Positions 1 through 7,946 of a stretch of 64,000 bases of DNA are shown here, one piece after another (positions within the stretch are counted from its first letter, which is position 1; each line of letters opens with the position of its first letter). This DNA comes from an uncultured Methanocorpusculum sp. Lineage in GTDB: Archaea > Halobacteriota > Methanomicrobia > Methanomicrobiales > Methanocorpusculaceae. Location: NCBI RefSeq assembly GCF_963667985.1, contig NZ_OY764081.1:372001-436000 (forward strand), given 5' to 3'. The notes below the pieces were generated by a model. The model had not been told where the DNA came from. It did no database searches and saw only the letters and a program-made list of their open reading frames with translations. A program made the translations under genes and the position numbers.

Positions 1-72
1 GATGATATTTCGCGGCTATTTTTTATTTTACTCTGTGATTGCGGCTGAATTTTCGATTAGATTTTTATTTTC

Positions 73-93
73 GCCCTAATTTGAAATCAGGGC
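73..93 (-). terminator. Hairpin downstream of mtxX
   Basis: A 21-base dyad with arms GCCCT and AGGGC, one A.C mismatch and an inner ATTT/AAAT pair lies 8 bases beyond the mtxX stop. In the mtxX direction it is followed by an A-rich tract with only short T stretches, so it is a weak terminator candidate. In the other direction it is followed by a run of T. Function is inferred from position only. Confidence 0.35.
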
Positions 94-100
94 TCAATTC

Positions 101-859
101 TTACATATTTTTTTTCACAACCGCTACCGTCAAATTGAGGGCGGGGACGTATCCGGACGAGGCGCGCGAACTATCAATAAATACGCCGGGAATATTCATA
201 ACAGGCGCACCATGTCCGATTCCGGCTCCAAGAAACGTTAGTGTGCGGAAAATCAGATTCCCGGAAATGCCATCCGGGGCAATAATTACGCCGCACTCTT
301 TGACCATATCCTCGATCAAAATCTCTCCATGAACAGCCCCGGTTTTTTCCGCAACTTCTATCGCATCGCTGATCGATTTATCAACGATCGGGTGCCTGCC
401 GATATCCCCGATCCTTCCCCCGGAAAGGACTGCGGTCTTATCGGAAAGACCAAAACTCCGTGCAAGTTCCCTGCCGCGGGTAACAAGATGTATCTTCTCT
501 TCAACAGTCCATCCTTCATCAACACCGACGGGGGCAAGGAAAAACCGTTCTCCACCGGCGGTCTCCAAAAGGGCAATTCTTTCCAGACGTGAAACACCAA
601 ATGCCGTCTTCAGATATCGGAGAGTCTCATTTGCAGGCAGAGTTCCCCGCACCGCTCCATGAATTTTTCCAGAACGGAGATCATCAATCATGGCGATGTG
701 GGGTTGATCCGAGATGACCGTCCCAACGAATGCTGATTTCGTATCATTCAACAGGGTCGAAGAGTAACAGAGGATATGGACATCCTCTGATACCGCAAGC
801 TCTGCACTTGCAAGAACTTTTTCGGCGTCGGCGGCGCAGCCGATTCCAAGCGTTATCAT
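101..859 (-). CDS. mtxX: Methanogenesis marker protein 4 (MtxX), phosphotransacetylase-like
   Basis: A 252-residue protein that I recognise as MtxX/Mmp4, a marker restricted to methanogens and distantly related to phosphate acetyl- and butyryltransferases. It opens with TLGIGCAADAEKVLASAE. The glycine-rich C-terminal region around DGISGNLIFRTLTFLGAG is typical of the phosphotransacetylase fold. The substrate is unknown; an early suggestion that it is a methyltransferase subunit came from gene neighbourhood in other species. Its start overlaps the end of the mmp2 gene by four bases (ATGA), so the two are co-transcribed and translationally coupled. It is the last gene of that operon. Confidence 0.85.
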   Translation of the reverse strand: MITLGIGCAADAEKVLASAELAVSEDVHILCYSSTLLNDTKSAFVGTVISDQPHIAMIDDLRSGKIHGAVRGTLPANETLRYLKTAFGVSRLERIALLETAGGERFFLAPVGVDEGWTVEEKIHLVTRGRELARSFGLSDKTAVLSGGRIGDIGRHPIVDKSISDAIEVAEKTGAVHGEILIEDMVKECGVIIAPDGISGNLIFRTLTFLGAGIGHGAPVMNIPGVFIDSSRASSGYVPALNLTVAVVKKNM

Positions 860-1851
860 ACTGAACTTATATTGGTAATGCCCTCAACGCAGAAGTTGAA
901 GAGCGTGGCTTTCTCGCTTCCTTTCTGGAGGACAAGTTTGCGTGTATCAGTTACCGTCCCGATGACCTGGGCTGCCATGTTGACTTTTCTAAACAGCTGA
1001 CATACCTGATCGACCGAGCCCTGATTTGCCGTTACGATGAATCCCATCCCGGGATACATGCGAACCCACTGTTCAAATCCGATCCCAAGCTTATCCAGGT
1101 CCGGCCGCGGGATCGCATCGAGATCAATCAGACCCCCGACATTGCTGGACTCAAGGAGCATGCCAAGCGTTCCGATGATGCCCGGATTCGAGATATCTTT
1201 TCCTGCGGTAAGCAGGTGGCGTTCACCAAGGGTCTTCATAACGGCGATCTGGGATCTGAGCAGCTTTGGATCCTTCATCGTTACTGAATCCCAGTTCATA
1301 CGGGCGTTTGGATGGATTCTTCCGTTAAGATCCATTGCAACGATGATCGCATCTCCCGGTTCCGCTTTCGTACTGTAGATTACACTGTCCAGCTCGGCGA
1401 TCCCGAGGATGGAAACATCGATGACGTTGTGGGGCGCATCGGGGTGGAGATGGCCGCCGACCACCGGCACGTCGAACGCTCTGGCCGCATCGCACATACC
1501 CCGGGTGACCATATCCATAAGTTCGTCGTCTGCAGCAGAAAGAACATCGACCATTGCAATCGGCCTCCCTCCCATCGCAGCTATATCGTGAACATTTACA
1601 AGGATCGAGCAGTATCCAGCCCAATACGGATCGAGTTCCATCAGCTGATTCCATATCCCGTCTGCAGCCAGGAGGAGAGCCGAACGACCGTTCTGAATTA
1701 CCGCAGCATCCTCTCCGTATGATGCAACAACGTCGATGTTGTCGATGTGAAGTGTTTTTACTAGATTGCCAATCGCTTTTTTACGTCGAACACCGTCATA
1801 TTTTCGAACGGCATCTGAAACGGATTCGGGAGTATATGTATCTGCAGACAT
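856..1851 (-). CDS. Methanogenesis marker protein 2, AIR synthase-like
   Basis: A 331-residue member of the PurM/AIR synthase-related superfamily matching methanogenesis marker protein 2. The N-terminal half carries the ATP-binding signature YGEDAAVIQ and the helix region VNVHDIAAMGGRPIAMVDVL; the second half has the family AIRS_C layout with DISNPGIIGTLGMLLE. PurM relatives (PurL, SelD, HypE, ThiL) make acyl-phosphate or phosphate intermediates, so an ATP-dependent activation is likely, but no substrate is known. Start: I chose ATG at 1851 rather than GTG at 1866, because GAGGTGATC at 1860-1868 is a full Shine-Dalgarno match placed 9 bases before that ATG, and the GTG lies inside it. It is first in an operon with mtxX. 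Confidence 0.85.
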   Translation of the reverse strand: MSADTYTPESVSDAVRKYDGVRRKKAIGNLVKTLHIDNIDVVASYGEDAAVIQNGRSALLLAADGIWNQLMELDPYWAGYCSILVNVHDIAAMGGRPIAMVDVLSAADDELMDMVTRGMCDAARAFDVPVVGGHLHPDAPHNVIDVSILGIAELDSVIYSTKAEPGDAIIVAMDLNGRIHPNARMNWDSVTMKDPKLLRSQIAVMKTLGERHLLTAGKDISNPGIIGTLGMLLESSNVGGLIDLDAIPRPDLDKLGIGFEQWVRMYPGMGFIVTANQGSVDQVCQLFRKVNMAAQVIGTVTDTRKLVLQKGSEKATLFNFCVEGITNISSV

Positions 1852-1859
1852 GGTTTTTT

Positions 1860-1868
1860 TGATCACCT
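1860..1868 (-). promoter_or_regulatory. Strong ribosome binding site for mmp2
   Basis: GAGGTGATC reads on the minus strand immediately before the mmp2 start and is the exact complement of the usual archaeal 16S 3' end (GATCACCTC). It decides the start: the GTG it contains cannot be the initiator, and ATG at 1851 has ideal spacing. Confidence 0.75.
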
Positions 1869-1879
1869 CTTGGGAATGA

Positions 1880-1906
1880 AAGGGACTGGATTTTTTTTAG
1901 TCCCTT
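1880..1906 (-). promoter_or_regulatory. Perfect 8-bp hairpin with A-rich loop in the mmp2 leader
   Basis: AAGGGACT and AGTCCCTT are perfect inverted copies separated by 11 bases, eight of which are a single T run (an A run in the mmp2 transcript). The element lies 11 bases upstream of the mmp2 ribosome binding site. It could be an RNA hairpin in the leader or an operator. It also lies in the 175-base divergent gap shared with the TrmB-type gene. Confidence 0.5.
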
Positions 1907-1952
1907 AATATGTGTCTTGTCTATGTATTCCCCTTCTGTCATGATAATATCT

Positions 1953-1988
1953 GTGTTTCAGCCGGCCGAACACGGGATAAATTATATC
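1953..1988 (+). promoter_or_regulatory. TATA box and adjoining dyad of the TrmB-type gene
   Basis: ATAAATTATATC at 1977-1988 is a good archaeal TATA box about 40 bases before the regulator's start codon. Immediately upstream, GTGTT (1953-1957) and AACAC (1969-1973) form a dyad around the GC-rich core GCCGGC. This is the usual place for an autoregulatory or activator site, but that role is inferred. Confidence 0.45.
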
Positions 1989-2026
1989 GTTACGTATGAA
2001 AAACATAATCACATTGACGGTGGTGT

Positions 2027-2785
2027 ATGTTTGAAGAAAATATGATAGTTCAGCTCAAGGGAATAGGTATGAGTGAGTATGAATCGAAGGTTTATCTCAC
2101 ACTTATCTGTATTAATTCCGCAAGTCCCCGGGAACTTCACGAGACAACAAATATTCCCGGGGGAAGGGTATACGAGACGCTCACCAATCTGGAAAAGAAG
2201 GGGTTTATCATCTCGAACAGACAGTCCCCAGTTCGTTACCGGGTCGCTGATATACCTCACACCATCGAAAGACTCAAGCAGGAGGCAGTTACCCGATATG
2301 ATACGCTGGGAATAGCGCTTGAAACCTATGCCGCTCTCACCTGTATTGATCAGCTTGGTCAGACCTACACCATTCAATCAGAGTGGGGAATCGAGAATCA
2401 AATCCGGTTCCTCCTCAAAACGGCAAAAAACGAACTTCTCATCATCTCGGACGACCCTGGGTTTTATCAGTATTTTGCAGAAGAGCTTTCCCAGGCGGTA
2501 AAACGCGTCAGTGTCAACAGTGTCGTCAGTAATAAAAAGACGGCAAAGAAAATACCGTTCCCCTGCTATCTTGCTGACAAAGACACAAAAGAGTCTTTGT
2601 TCCAGCCGCCGATCCTCAGGAAAATGTCTCTCCCGACGAAAGTGATCATCTATGCAGACAGAAAGGAAGTACTTGCAGTATATGTGCGTGACGGAAAAAA
2701 AGAGGCTGTTTTCACGAGAAACAACATCTACGCCGATTTCATAACCCGGACGGTAATGAGAAATCAGGTCCGGGTCTCCCCATAA
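2027..2785 (+). CDS. TrmB-family transcriptional regulator
   Basis: A 252-residue protein with an N-terminal TrmB winged helix-turn-helix (about residues 5-75: GMSEYESKVYLTLI, then SPRELHETTNIPGGRVYETL and the wing KKGFIISNRQSPVRYRV). A helical linker follows, then a C-terminal domain with LLIISDDPGFYQYFAEEL, like the phospholipase-D-like effector domain of short TrmB proteins. It lacks the large sugar-binding domain of the Thermococcales sugar-responsive TrmB. The ligand is unknown. It is divergent from mmp2 and 87 bases upstream of rfcL, and a dyad in its own promoter suggests autoregulation. A T9 run follows the stop. Confidence 0.85.
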   Translation: MFEENMIVQLKGIGMSEYESKVYLTLICINSASPRELHETTNIPGGRVYETLTNLEKKGFIISNRQSPVRYRVADIPHTIERLKQEAVTRYDTLGIALETYAALTCIDQLGQTYTIQSEWGIENQIRFLLKTAKNELLIISDDPGFYQYFAEELSQAVKRVSVNSVVSNKKTAKKIPFPCYLADKDTKESLFQPPILRKMSLPTKVIIYADRKEVLAVYVRDGKKEAVFTRNNIYADFITRTVMRNQVRVSP

Positions 2786-2788
2786 ATC

Positions 2789-2797
2789 TTTTTTTTT
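2789..2797 (+). terminator. T-run terminator after the TrmB-type gene
   Basis: Nine consecutive T residues begin a few bases after the stop codon, without a preceding hairpin. Such U-rich tracts are the usual archaeal termination signal. Confidence 0.5.
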
Positions 2798-2833
2798 AAT
2801 TCGGCATCTGCCTCGTACCAGGCTTTTCCCAAC

Positions 2834-2869
2834 CGTTATTATCTCCAGACATCCATTACTACAATAACG
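2834..2869 (+). promoter_or_regulatory. Dyad abutting the rfcL start
   Basis: CGTTATT (2834-2840) and AATAACG (2863-2869) are perfect inverted copies 22 bases apart, the second ending three bases before the rfcL ATG. The spacing suits a repressor contacting two sites around the transcription start, or a leader hairpin. rfcS (46204-46237) has a dyad in the same position relative to its start but of different sequence. Confidence 0.4.
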
Positions 2870-2872
2870 AAT

Positions 2873-4306
2873 ATGGACTGGGCAGAGAAGTACCGCCCGA
2901 TGCATCTTGCCGATATTTTAGGCAATGGATCTGCGGTCAGACAGATAGTTGACTGGGCCAAAACCTGGACTCCAGATTCCCGACCGTTGCTTTTTACGGG
3001 TAAACCGGGTATTGGAAAAACCTCGGCAGCCCTTGCTCTTGCCCGCGATATGAACTGGGAAGTTCTGGAACTAAACGCTTCGGATGCCCGCACGAAAGCG
3101 ATTATTGAACGGGTTGCCGGAAACTCGTCAACGACGACCAGTCTCTTTGGTGCCGGTCGAAAACTGATCGTCATCGACGAGGTGGACAACCTCGAAGGAA
3201 ATGCGGATCGTGGAGGCGCCCGGGCAATCGCAGATATTCTCAAAGAAGCAAAACAGCCGATCATCCTGATCGCAAACGACGCATATGGGGTCTCCGATTC
3301 GATCCGCAGACTTTGCGACCCAGTTCCGTTCAGAGCAATCGGCGTCTCCACACTGGAGAAACGGATGAAAGAGATTTGCCGCGACGAGGGAATCTCATGC
3401 GGGGAAGACGCACTTTCAGCGATCGCAGAAAGTTCGGCAGGAGATATGCGTACTGCCGTAAACATGCTGTTTGGCTCCTCGACCGGGAAGACACGTATCT
3501 CCGCCGGGGACATCAATACTGCCCAGAAGGATGAACGTGCGACGATCTTTGATTTGGTTGGCGGCGTTTTCGCCGGGGCCCCGGACCGGGAACTGCAGAA
3601 GCTTTCGTTTGAATGCGATGAAAAGCCTGATTCCGTCATGCAGTGGATCGAGGAATCTCTTCCGCTGATGCATGATACGAAAAGGCGGATCAGGGCATAT
3701 GGCAGGATCTCCCGGGCCAATGTGTATCTTGGAAGAACAATGAAGCGCCAGTATTTTACTCTTTGGCGGTATGCCACGTCGATGATGACGCTTGGGGTCG
3801 CTTCGGAAAATGCTGGCGCAGGTTTTCGGACTCGGATCATGCCGCCATCCCGCTGGAAACGGATGGGTACCGCAAAAAAGCAGAAGACGGTCCGACGAAC
3901 GCTTGCGGCATCGCTCGCAGAAGGGTACAGCATTCCGGAAAACCAGATCCAGAGTCAGTATCTGGATCTGCTTTCCCGGTTTGCCAAAAAGGATCCCGCA
4001 GCATTCTGCGAACGCCACAACCTTGATGCCGATCAGATGGGGATCGTCCTTCATGACAAAGCTGCGGCGGCGGCCGCAGTTAAGACTGTCCAACAGGCTA
4101 CAAAGGATCGGGACATGAAGGTGAAAAAGATGGCAGCTTCCAAAAAGGCGGAGCTGCGAAAACTCGAGGAACAGCTGGAAGCACTTCGAATGCAGCAGCC
4201 ACCCGTCCCGGAAACGCCACCGGCCGCAGAAGAACGGCCTCTTTTAGAGGAAACCCAGGAAGAAAAAAAGCTCGCTCCAAAACAGGCAACTCTGGACTTT
4301 TTCTGA
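2873..4306 (+). CDS. rfcL: Replication factor C large subunit
   Basis: A 477-residue AAA+ clamp-loader subunit that opens PCNA and loads it onto primed DNA together with RfcS (45234-46199). It opens with MDWAEKYRPMHLADILGN; Walker A GKPGIGKTS is at about residues 43-51 and Walker B VIDEVDNLEG follows near residue 100. The middle holds the sensor and lid regions. The tail is charged and coiled-coil-like. The last residues, QATLDFF, are a textbook PCNA-interacting (PIP) box. Length is normal for euryarchaeal RfcL. It is a single transcription unit in which the next operon starts 292 bases downstream. Confidence 0.95.
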   Translation: MDWAEKYRPMHLADILGNGSAVRQIVDWAKTWTPDSRPLLFTGKPGIGKTSAALALARDMNWEVLELNASDARTKAIIERVAGNSSTTTSLFGAGRKLIVIDEVDNLEGNADRGGARAIADILKEAKQPIILIANDAYGVSDSIRRLCDPVPFRAIGVSTLEKRMKEICRDEGISCGEDALSAIAESSAGDMRTAVNMLFGSSTGKTRISAGDINTAQKDERATIFDLVGGVFAGAPDRELQKLSFECDEKPDSVMQWIEESLPLMHDTKRRIRAYGRISRANVYLGRTMKRQYFTLWRYATSMMTLGVASENAGAGFRTRIMPPSRWKRMGTAKKQKTVRRTLAASLAEGYSIPENQIQSQYLDLLSRFAKKDPAAFCERHNLDADQMGIVLHDKAAAAAAVKTVQQATKDRDMKVKKMAASKKAELRKLEEQLEALRMQQPPVPETPPAAEERPLLEETQEEKKLAPKQATLDFF

Positions 4307-4391
4307 TCTGCTTATCTTTCCCTAAACTTTTTTTGATCGATCCGTAAACTCTTGGACAAATTAGGGGGTTAATTTCATAATTCTGTATAAT

Positions 4392-4426
4392 GGAGATGAG
4401 AGATCTCTAATCTCCGGTTAATAACC
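4392..4426. promoter_or_regulatory. Clustered dyads between rfcL and the coenzyme M operon
   Basis: A 24-base inverted repeat with one mismatch spans 4392-4415 (outer arms GGAGAT and ATCTCC, centre AGAGATCTCT). It is followed directly by a second dyad, GGTTAATAACC, at 4416-4426. No T-run follows closely, so an operator or RNA element fits better than an intrinsic terminator for rfcL. Confidence 0.45.
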
Positions 4427-4488
4427 AGATATTCTCCAAAAACGATTTATGGAATATCCCGTATGTATGCCGACAAAGTAAATGTTGT

Positions 4489-4533
4489 TGTCAATTTGAC
4501 ACTTATTGGATAATTTTTAGATAAATAATATCT
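4489..4533 (+). promoter_or_regulatory. Palindrome and TATA region of the coenzyme M operon
   Basis: TGTCAATTTGACA at 4489-4501 is a perfect 13-base palindrome. Eighteen bases on, AGATAAATAATATCT (4519-4533) is itself a 15-base dyad containing a plausible TATA box. An activator or repressor at the first palindrome would sit next to the transcription factor B site. The first gene starts at 4599 (or 4578). Confidence 0.5.
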
Positions 4534-4598
4534 TAAAATATTAACAAACACATCTTAGAGATAAAGTATTATTATGCGTGAAGTGGATATTATCAGGT

Positions 4599-5390
4599 AT
4601 GTCTTCTTCACGCACAGAGATAGAGTATCTCACCATTCTTCCAGGAACCACCCGGGATGGAATAAAGGAAGGATTTGATGAGATAATTATCCGTCCTGGC
4701 GACACGCTTTCCATCGTTGGTCCGACCGGTTCGGGAAAAACCGCTTTCATCAACGACATCGAAGTGTTTGCCCAGGGAGACACCGTCACGAACCGCCGAA
4801 TATTAATAAACGGTTGTGAACCAGACGAATCTCTGGTCCGTGATCCCTCCAGAAAACCGATCGCCATGATCACGCAGAATACCAAATGCCTTGCCGACCT
4901 GATCGTCTCAGAATTTCTGGAGATGCATATCCGTTCACGGAAACTGAAGGGGGATGGTATTGTCGAGAAAACCATCCGCATCGCAAACGAGTTTACCGGG
5001 GAAAAAATCCTGCCGCACATGAGGATGAGCGCTCTTTCCGGCGGACAAACCCGTTCGCTCTTTATTGCCGACGCGATCATCATCTCCGACACACCGATCA
5101 TTCTGCTGGATGAAGTGGAAAATGCCGGCATTTTTAAGGAACGGGTCATCGAAGTCCTGCGTGAAGAAAAGAAGGCCATTATCTTCGTGACCCACGATCC
5201 CTACGTCGCCCTTCTAACCGGGACACGGATCGTCATGGGGAATGGCGCCGTAACAAAGATCCTGACCCCGGGCCGCGAAGAAGAAGAGACGCTTGCGGAG
5301 ATCGCCCGGATGGATGCGAAGATCACAAATCTTCGGGAACGTATTCGTGCAGGCGAACTCCTGTGCGGACTCGAAGGGGTCGAGGCATGA
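4599..5390 (+). CDS. ABC-type ATPase, first gene of coenzyme M operon
   Basis: A single ABC ATPase domain of 263 residues. Walker A GPTGSGKTA is near residues 40-48, the signature LSGGQTRSLFIAD near 145, Walker B TPIILLDEVE near 167, and the switch histidine in VTHDPYVALL near 198. No membrane permease gene is adjacent, so a soluble role is more likely than transport. It resembles the soluble ATPases that help activate methanogen enzymes (component A2 of methyl-coenzyme M reductase has two such domains), but I do not recognise a characterised orthologue. The start is uncertain: GTG at 4578 adds seven residues. Its end overlaps the GTPase gene by ATGA. A role in maturation or ATP-driven assembly within coenzyme M synthesis is inferred from the operon. 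Confidence 0.75.
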   Translation: MSSSRTEIEYLTILPGTTRDGIKEGFDEIIIRPGDTLSIVGPTGSGKTAFINDIEVFAQGDTVTNRRILINGCEPDESLVRDPSRKPIAMITQNTKCLADLIVSEFLEMHIRSRKLKGDGIVEKTIRIANEFTGEKILPHMRMSALSGGQTRSLFIADAIIISDTPIILLDEVENAGIFKERVIEVLREEKKAIIFVTHDPYVALLTGTRIVMGNGAVTKILTPGREEEETLAEIARMDAKITNLRERIRAGELLCGLEGVEA

Positions 5391-6097
5391 ACGTAAAGCT
5401 GATCGCCATCGCCGGACCGCCAAGCGCGGGAAAGACGGCCGTTGTCAAACAGATCATCCGAAATCTTCCCGACCCGAAGAAAGCCGGGTACCTCAAGATC
5501 GATGTGGTGCAGGCCTGGGAAGACGAGGAACTCGCAGCCGAGTTCGGCATTCCAACAAAAAAAGTGTATTCAGGGGATATGTGCCCGGATCATATGGGTA
5601 TCATGGTCATCCGCGATGCGATGGAATGGGCCGAACAGATCGGCGCCGAGTATCTGCTTTATGAAAGTGCGGGACTTTGTCTGCGCTGCACGCCCTACAC
5701 CAAAAACTCTCTCGGTATCTGCGTTCTTTCGGCAGTGTCGGGAACACATGCTCCGCTGAAAATGGCGCCGATGATCGCACTTGCGGACGTGGCCGTAGTA
5801 ACAAAGATCGATCTTGTTTCCCAGGCGGAAAAAGAGGTTTTCCGCGAGCGGATCAAAGAGGTCGCGCCGGGAATCGACATCATCGAAACCAACGCCGTCC
5901 AAGGGACTGGTATGCGGTATCTCAATAAAGTGATCGCGGAGATGCCGCCCGCTCCTTTAGAAAAGGATATGCTTAGAGGCGTTCCGCCGCTCGGAGTCTG
6001 CACGATCTGCATCGGGAAAAAGGAGATCGGATGGCAGGAACATTTCGGGGTGATCCGGCCGATCGAGGCTCCCGACAATATCTACCGGGGTGACTGA
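5387..6097 (+). CDS. HypB/CobW-like GTPase of coenzyme M operon
   Basis: A 236-residue G3E-type P-loop GTPase. The P-loop GPPSAGKTA is at residues 9-17 and the guanine-specificity motif TKIDLV follows in the second half. Two cysteine pairs stand out: GLCLRCTPY near residue 96 and CTICIGKKE near residue 204. G3E GTPases (HypB, UreG, CobW, MeaB) insert metals or gate cofactor delivery, and the cysteines fit metal or Fe-S binding. It overlaps the ATPase gene by ATGA and the Fe-S protein gene by one base. The sequence supports a maturation factor; the client, perhaps the marker 16 protein, is inferred. Confidence 0.75.
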   Translation: MNVKLIAIAGPPSAGKTAVVKQIIRNLPDPKKAGYLKIDVVQAWEDEELAAEFGIPTKKVYSGDMCPDHMGIMVIRDAMEWAEQIGAEYLLYESAGLCLRCTPYTKNSLGICVLSAVSGTHAPLKMAPMIALADVAVVTKIDLVSQAEKEVFRERIKEVAPGIDIIETNAVQGTGMRYLNKVIAEMPPAPLEKDMLRGVPPLGVCTICIGKKEIGWQEHFGVIRPIEAPDNIYRGD

Positions 6098-6723
6098 TGG
6101 TCTGGACGCCACCGGGAAAGGACTGTGGAGCCTGCGGAGCGGAAAGCTGCGAAGCATTCATGCTCCAGGCGGCTTCCGGCCTGAAAAACCTTGCCGCCTG
6201 TCCGTATTATCATGAGGATGTTCCAAAATACACTTGCAGAGAGCTGGCAACATCATACTCAGGCACGGACGTCTGCCGTGCCCCGTATGATTTTGTGCTC
6301 TCTGCATTGCCGAACGAACCCTCCGCACGAAAAATCCTTCTGCCGTTTCGACCCGATCTGGTCGAACGCGAGGGAATTAAAAAAGATGATATCGTCATAG
6401 GCAGACCAGCGGGAGCGGGATGCCCGGTCCAGCATGTCATTCGGGTCCTCGAAGCGGATTATACCACCGGGCTGATCACCGGCCATGTGGTTGGCCCCGC
6501 CTTTTCCCGGGACAACACTGATATCGTTGATCTGAAAATGTATCATATGATTGGATTCGAGGGAGTGGCCAGGGTCGTTGCCCGGCCCCCGGAGTTTGGA
6601 GTCCGGCATCCGTTCCTGCCGGGATTCTGTATGATGGACCGGACGCACACCGGCATCGTCAATATGATCCTGCAGAAATCCTACGGCCTTCATGTAAGAG
6701 TGGAGGGGATCGTGATATTATGA
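6097..6723 (+). CDS. Fe-S protein with CODH/ACS-type cluster domain
   Basis: A 208-residue protein. The N-terminus has cysteines 10, 13, 18 and 35 in the arrangement of the putative Fe-S domain found in the gamma subunit of the carbon monoxide dehydrogenase/acetyl-CoA synthase complex (C-x2-C-x4-C-x16-C-P). The remaining 160 residues are a conserved-looking domain that I cannot name; it contains DDIVIGRPAGAGCPVQHVIR and has no membrane segment. It sits between the GTPase and marker 16 genes with one- and four-base overlaps. An electron-transfer or cluster-carrier role for the reductive sulfur step of coenzyme M synthesis is an inference from context. Confidence 0.7.
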   Translation: MVWTPPGKDCGACGAESCEAFMLQAASGLKNLAACPYYHEDVPKYTCRELATSYSGTDVCRAPYDFVLSALPNEPSARKILLPFRPDLVEREGIKKDDIVIGRPAGAGCPVQHVIRVLEADYTTGLITGHVVGPAFSRDNTDIVDLKMYHMIGFEGVARVVARPPEFGVRHPFLPGFCMMDRTHTGIVNMILQKSYGLHVRVEGIVIL

Positions 6724-7946
6724 AAACGCTTGCAGAAATCAACCGGAAAATCGCCGAGAAAACCGCGGTCGTCGTTACGGCAAAAACTCTCAAGGACCGT
6801 ATCCGAAAAGGAGAGATAATCACTCCTGACGACGTGGATGTGGTGACCTGCGGGACATTCGGCGTGATGTCCGGGACATCCGCGGTGCTCGCTTTTCAGG
6901 CCGGAGAGCCAGGGACCTTCCGGCATGTCATTTCCATGACATTGAACGGCGTTCCGGCATTCATCGGCCCCTGCCCGAATGAAAGTAACGGGCATGTGGA
7001 TTGTATTGTATACGGCACATCCCATGCCGAACACGATGCCTCGTACGGTGGCGGACATCTGTTTTCGGATCTTGTCGCAGGAAAGCCGGTCACTGCCGAA
7101 ATCGTCACCGATGCGGGAAAAGTCAACCACACGGTCAGTCTTTCGGAGATGTCCTCTGCCAGACTTATCGTTACCCGCGGAGCGTTCAAAAACTACAAGG
7201 GTTTTGTGAACCGGGGCAATGAGGAGGTCACCACGATCTTTTCCACATTCCCGATGAAGCCAAATATGCAGAGCTCGTCCGTTTCTGGATGCGGGGAGAT
7301 CAACCCTCTTGAAAATGATCCGGCATTACGCTATCACATCCCGGGAGCATTAGCCTTGGTGAACGGCGGTCCGGGCCTTATCCTTGGGTGCGGGACGAGA
7401 TCGTCGCCGCAGAAACCGAATCTTTCCCTTTCTGCGGATCTGCTGGGCATGCATCCCGATATGATGGGCGGTTTTGTAACCGCTCTCGGCGCCGAATGCT
7501 TGACATCGGTTGGGACCGCGATCCCAGTGCTGGATGATGAAACGCTGGATGCTCTCCATATTCTCGACGAAGATATCCCGCTGCCGGTCGCCGACATACA
7601 GAACAGGACCCCCTTTGCCGCCGCGACGTATGCGGATGTCTGGCAGAACACCGACCGGCGGATCCGTGTCGATGCTTCGCGATGCAGGGATGACTGTGCG
7701 GAGTGTGCCAAAGATCTCTGCCCGGTCGCGGCTATTCACCCCGACCTCTCGATCGGCAAAGCATGCATGGGCTGTCTGACCTGCGTAACCGTATGTAAAA
7801 ATCAGGTGTTTTCCGCGAACTCTGGGATGCTCCGCACACAAAATGCAGATATTCCAATCGGCCTTCGCCAGTCTGATCGCGTTCGGGGTGACCGGGCAGC
7901 GGTCCTGGTTCGCGACCGGATCTCTTCCGGCGCCTGGAGGTTTTAA
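6720..7946 (+). CDS. Methanogenesis marker 16 metalloprotein (COG1900/DUF39)
   Basis: A 408-residue member of COG1900 (DUF39). Related proteins in this family make homocysteine from aspartate semialdehyde and sulfide with a partner ferredoxin. This one matches the branch known as methanogenesis marker 16. The catalytic body (about residues 1-315) contains VDVVTCGTFGVMSGTSAVL and NGGPGLILGCGTRSSP, both with candidate catalytic cysteines. A C-terminal ferredoxin-like part (321-365) has C-rich motifs RCRDDCAECAKDLCP and CMGCLTCVTVC. Sitting directly before cysteate synthase and sulfopyruvate decarboxylase, it is the best candidate for the thiolation of sulfoacetaldehyde to coenzyme M; that assignment rests on family and context. 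Confidence 0.8.
   Translation: MKTLAEINRKIAEKTAVVVTAKTLKDRIRKGEIITPDDVDVVTCGTFGVMSGTSAVLAFQAGEPGTFRHVISMTLNGVPAFIGPCPNESNGHVDCIVYGTSHAEHDASYGGGHLFSDLVAGKPVTAEIVTDAGKVNHTVSLSEMSSARLIVTRGAFKNYKGFVNRGNEEVTTIFSTFPMKPNMQSSSVSGCGEINPLENDPALRYHIPGALALVNGGPGLILGCGTRSSPQKPNLSLSADLLGMHPDMMGGFVTALGAECLTSVGTAIPVLDDETLDALHILDEDIPLPVADIQNRTPFAAATYADVWQNTDRRIRVDASRCRDDCAECAKDLCPVAAIHPDLSIGKACMGCLTCVTVCKNQVFSANSGMLRTQNADIPIGLRQSDRVRGDRAAVLVRDRISSGAWRF

Noticed and set aside
4578-4598. GTG 4578 as start of the ABC ATPase
   Set aside because: Adds seven residues without a clear ribosome binding site. ATG 4599 is preferred, but neither start has strong support.
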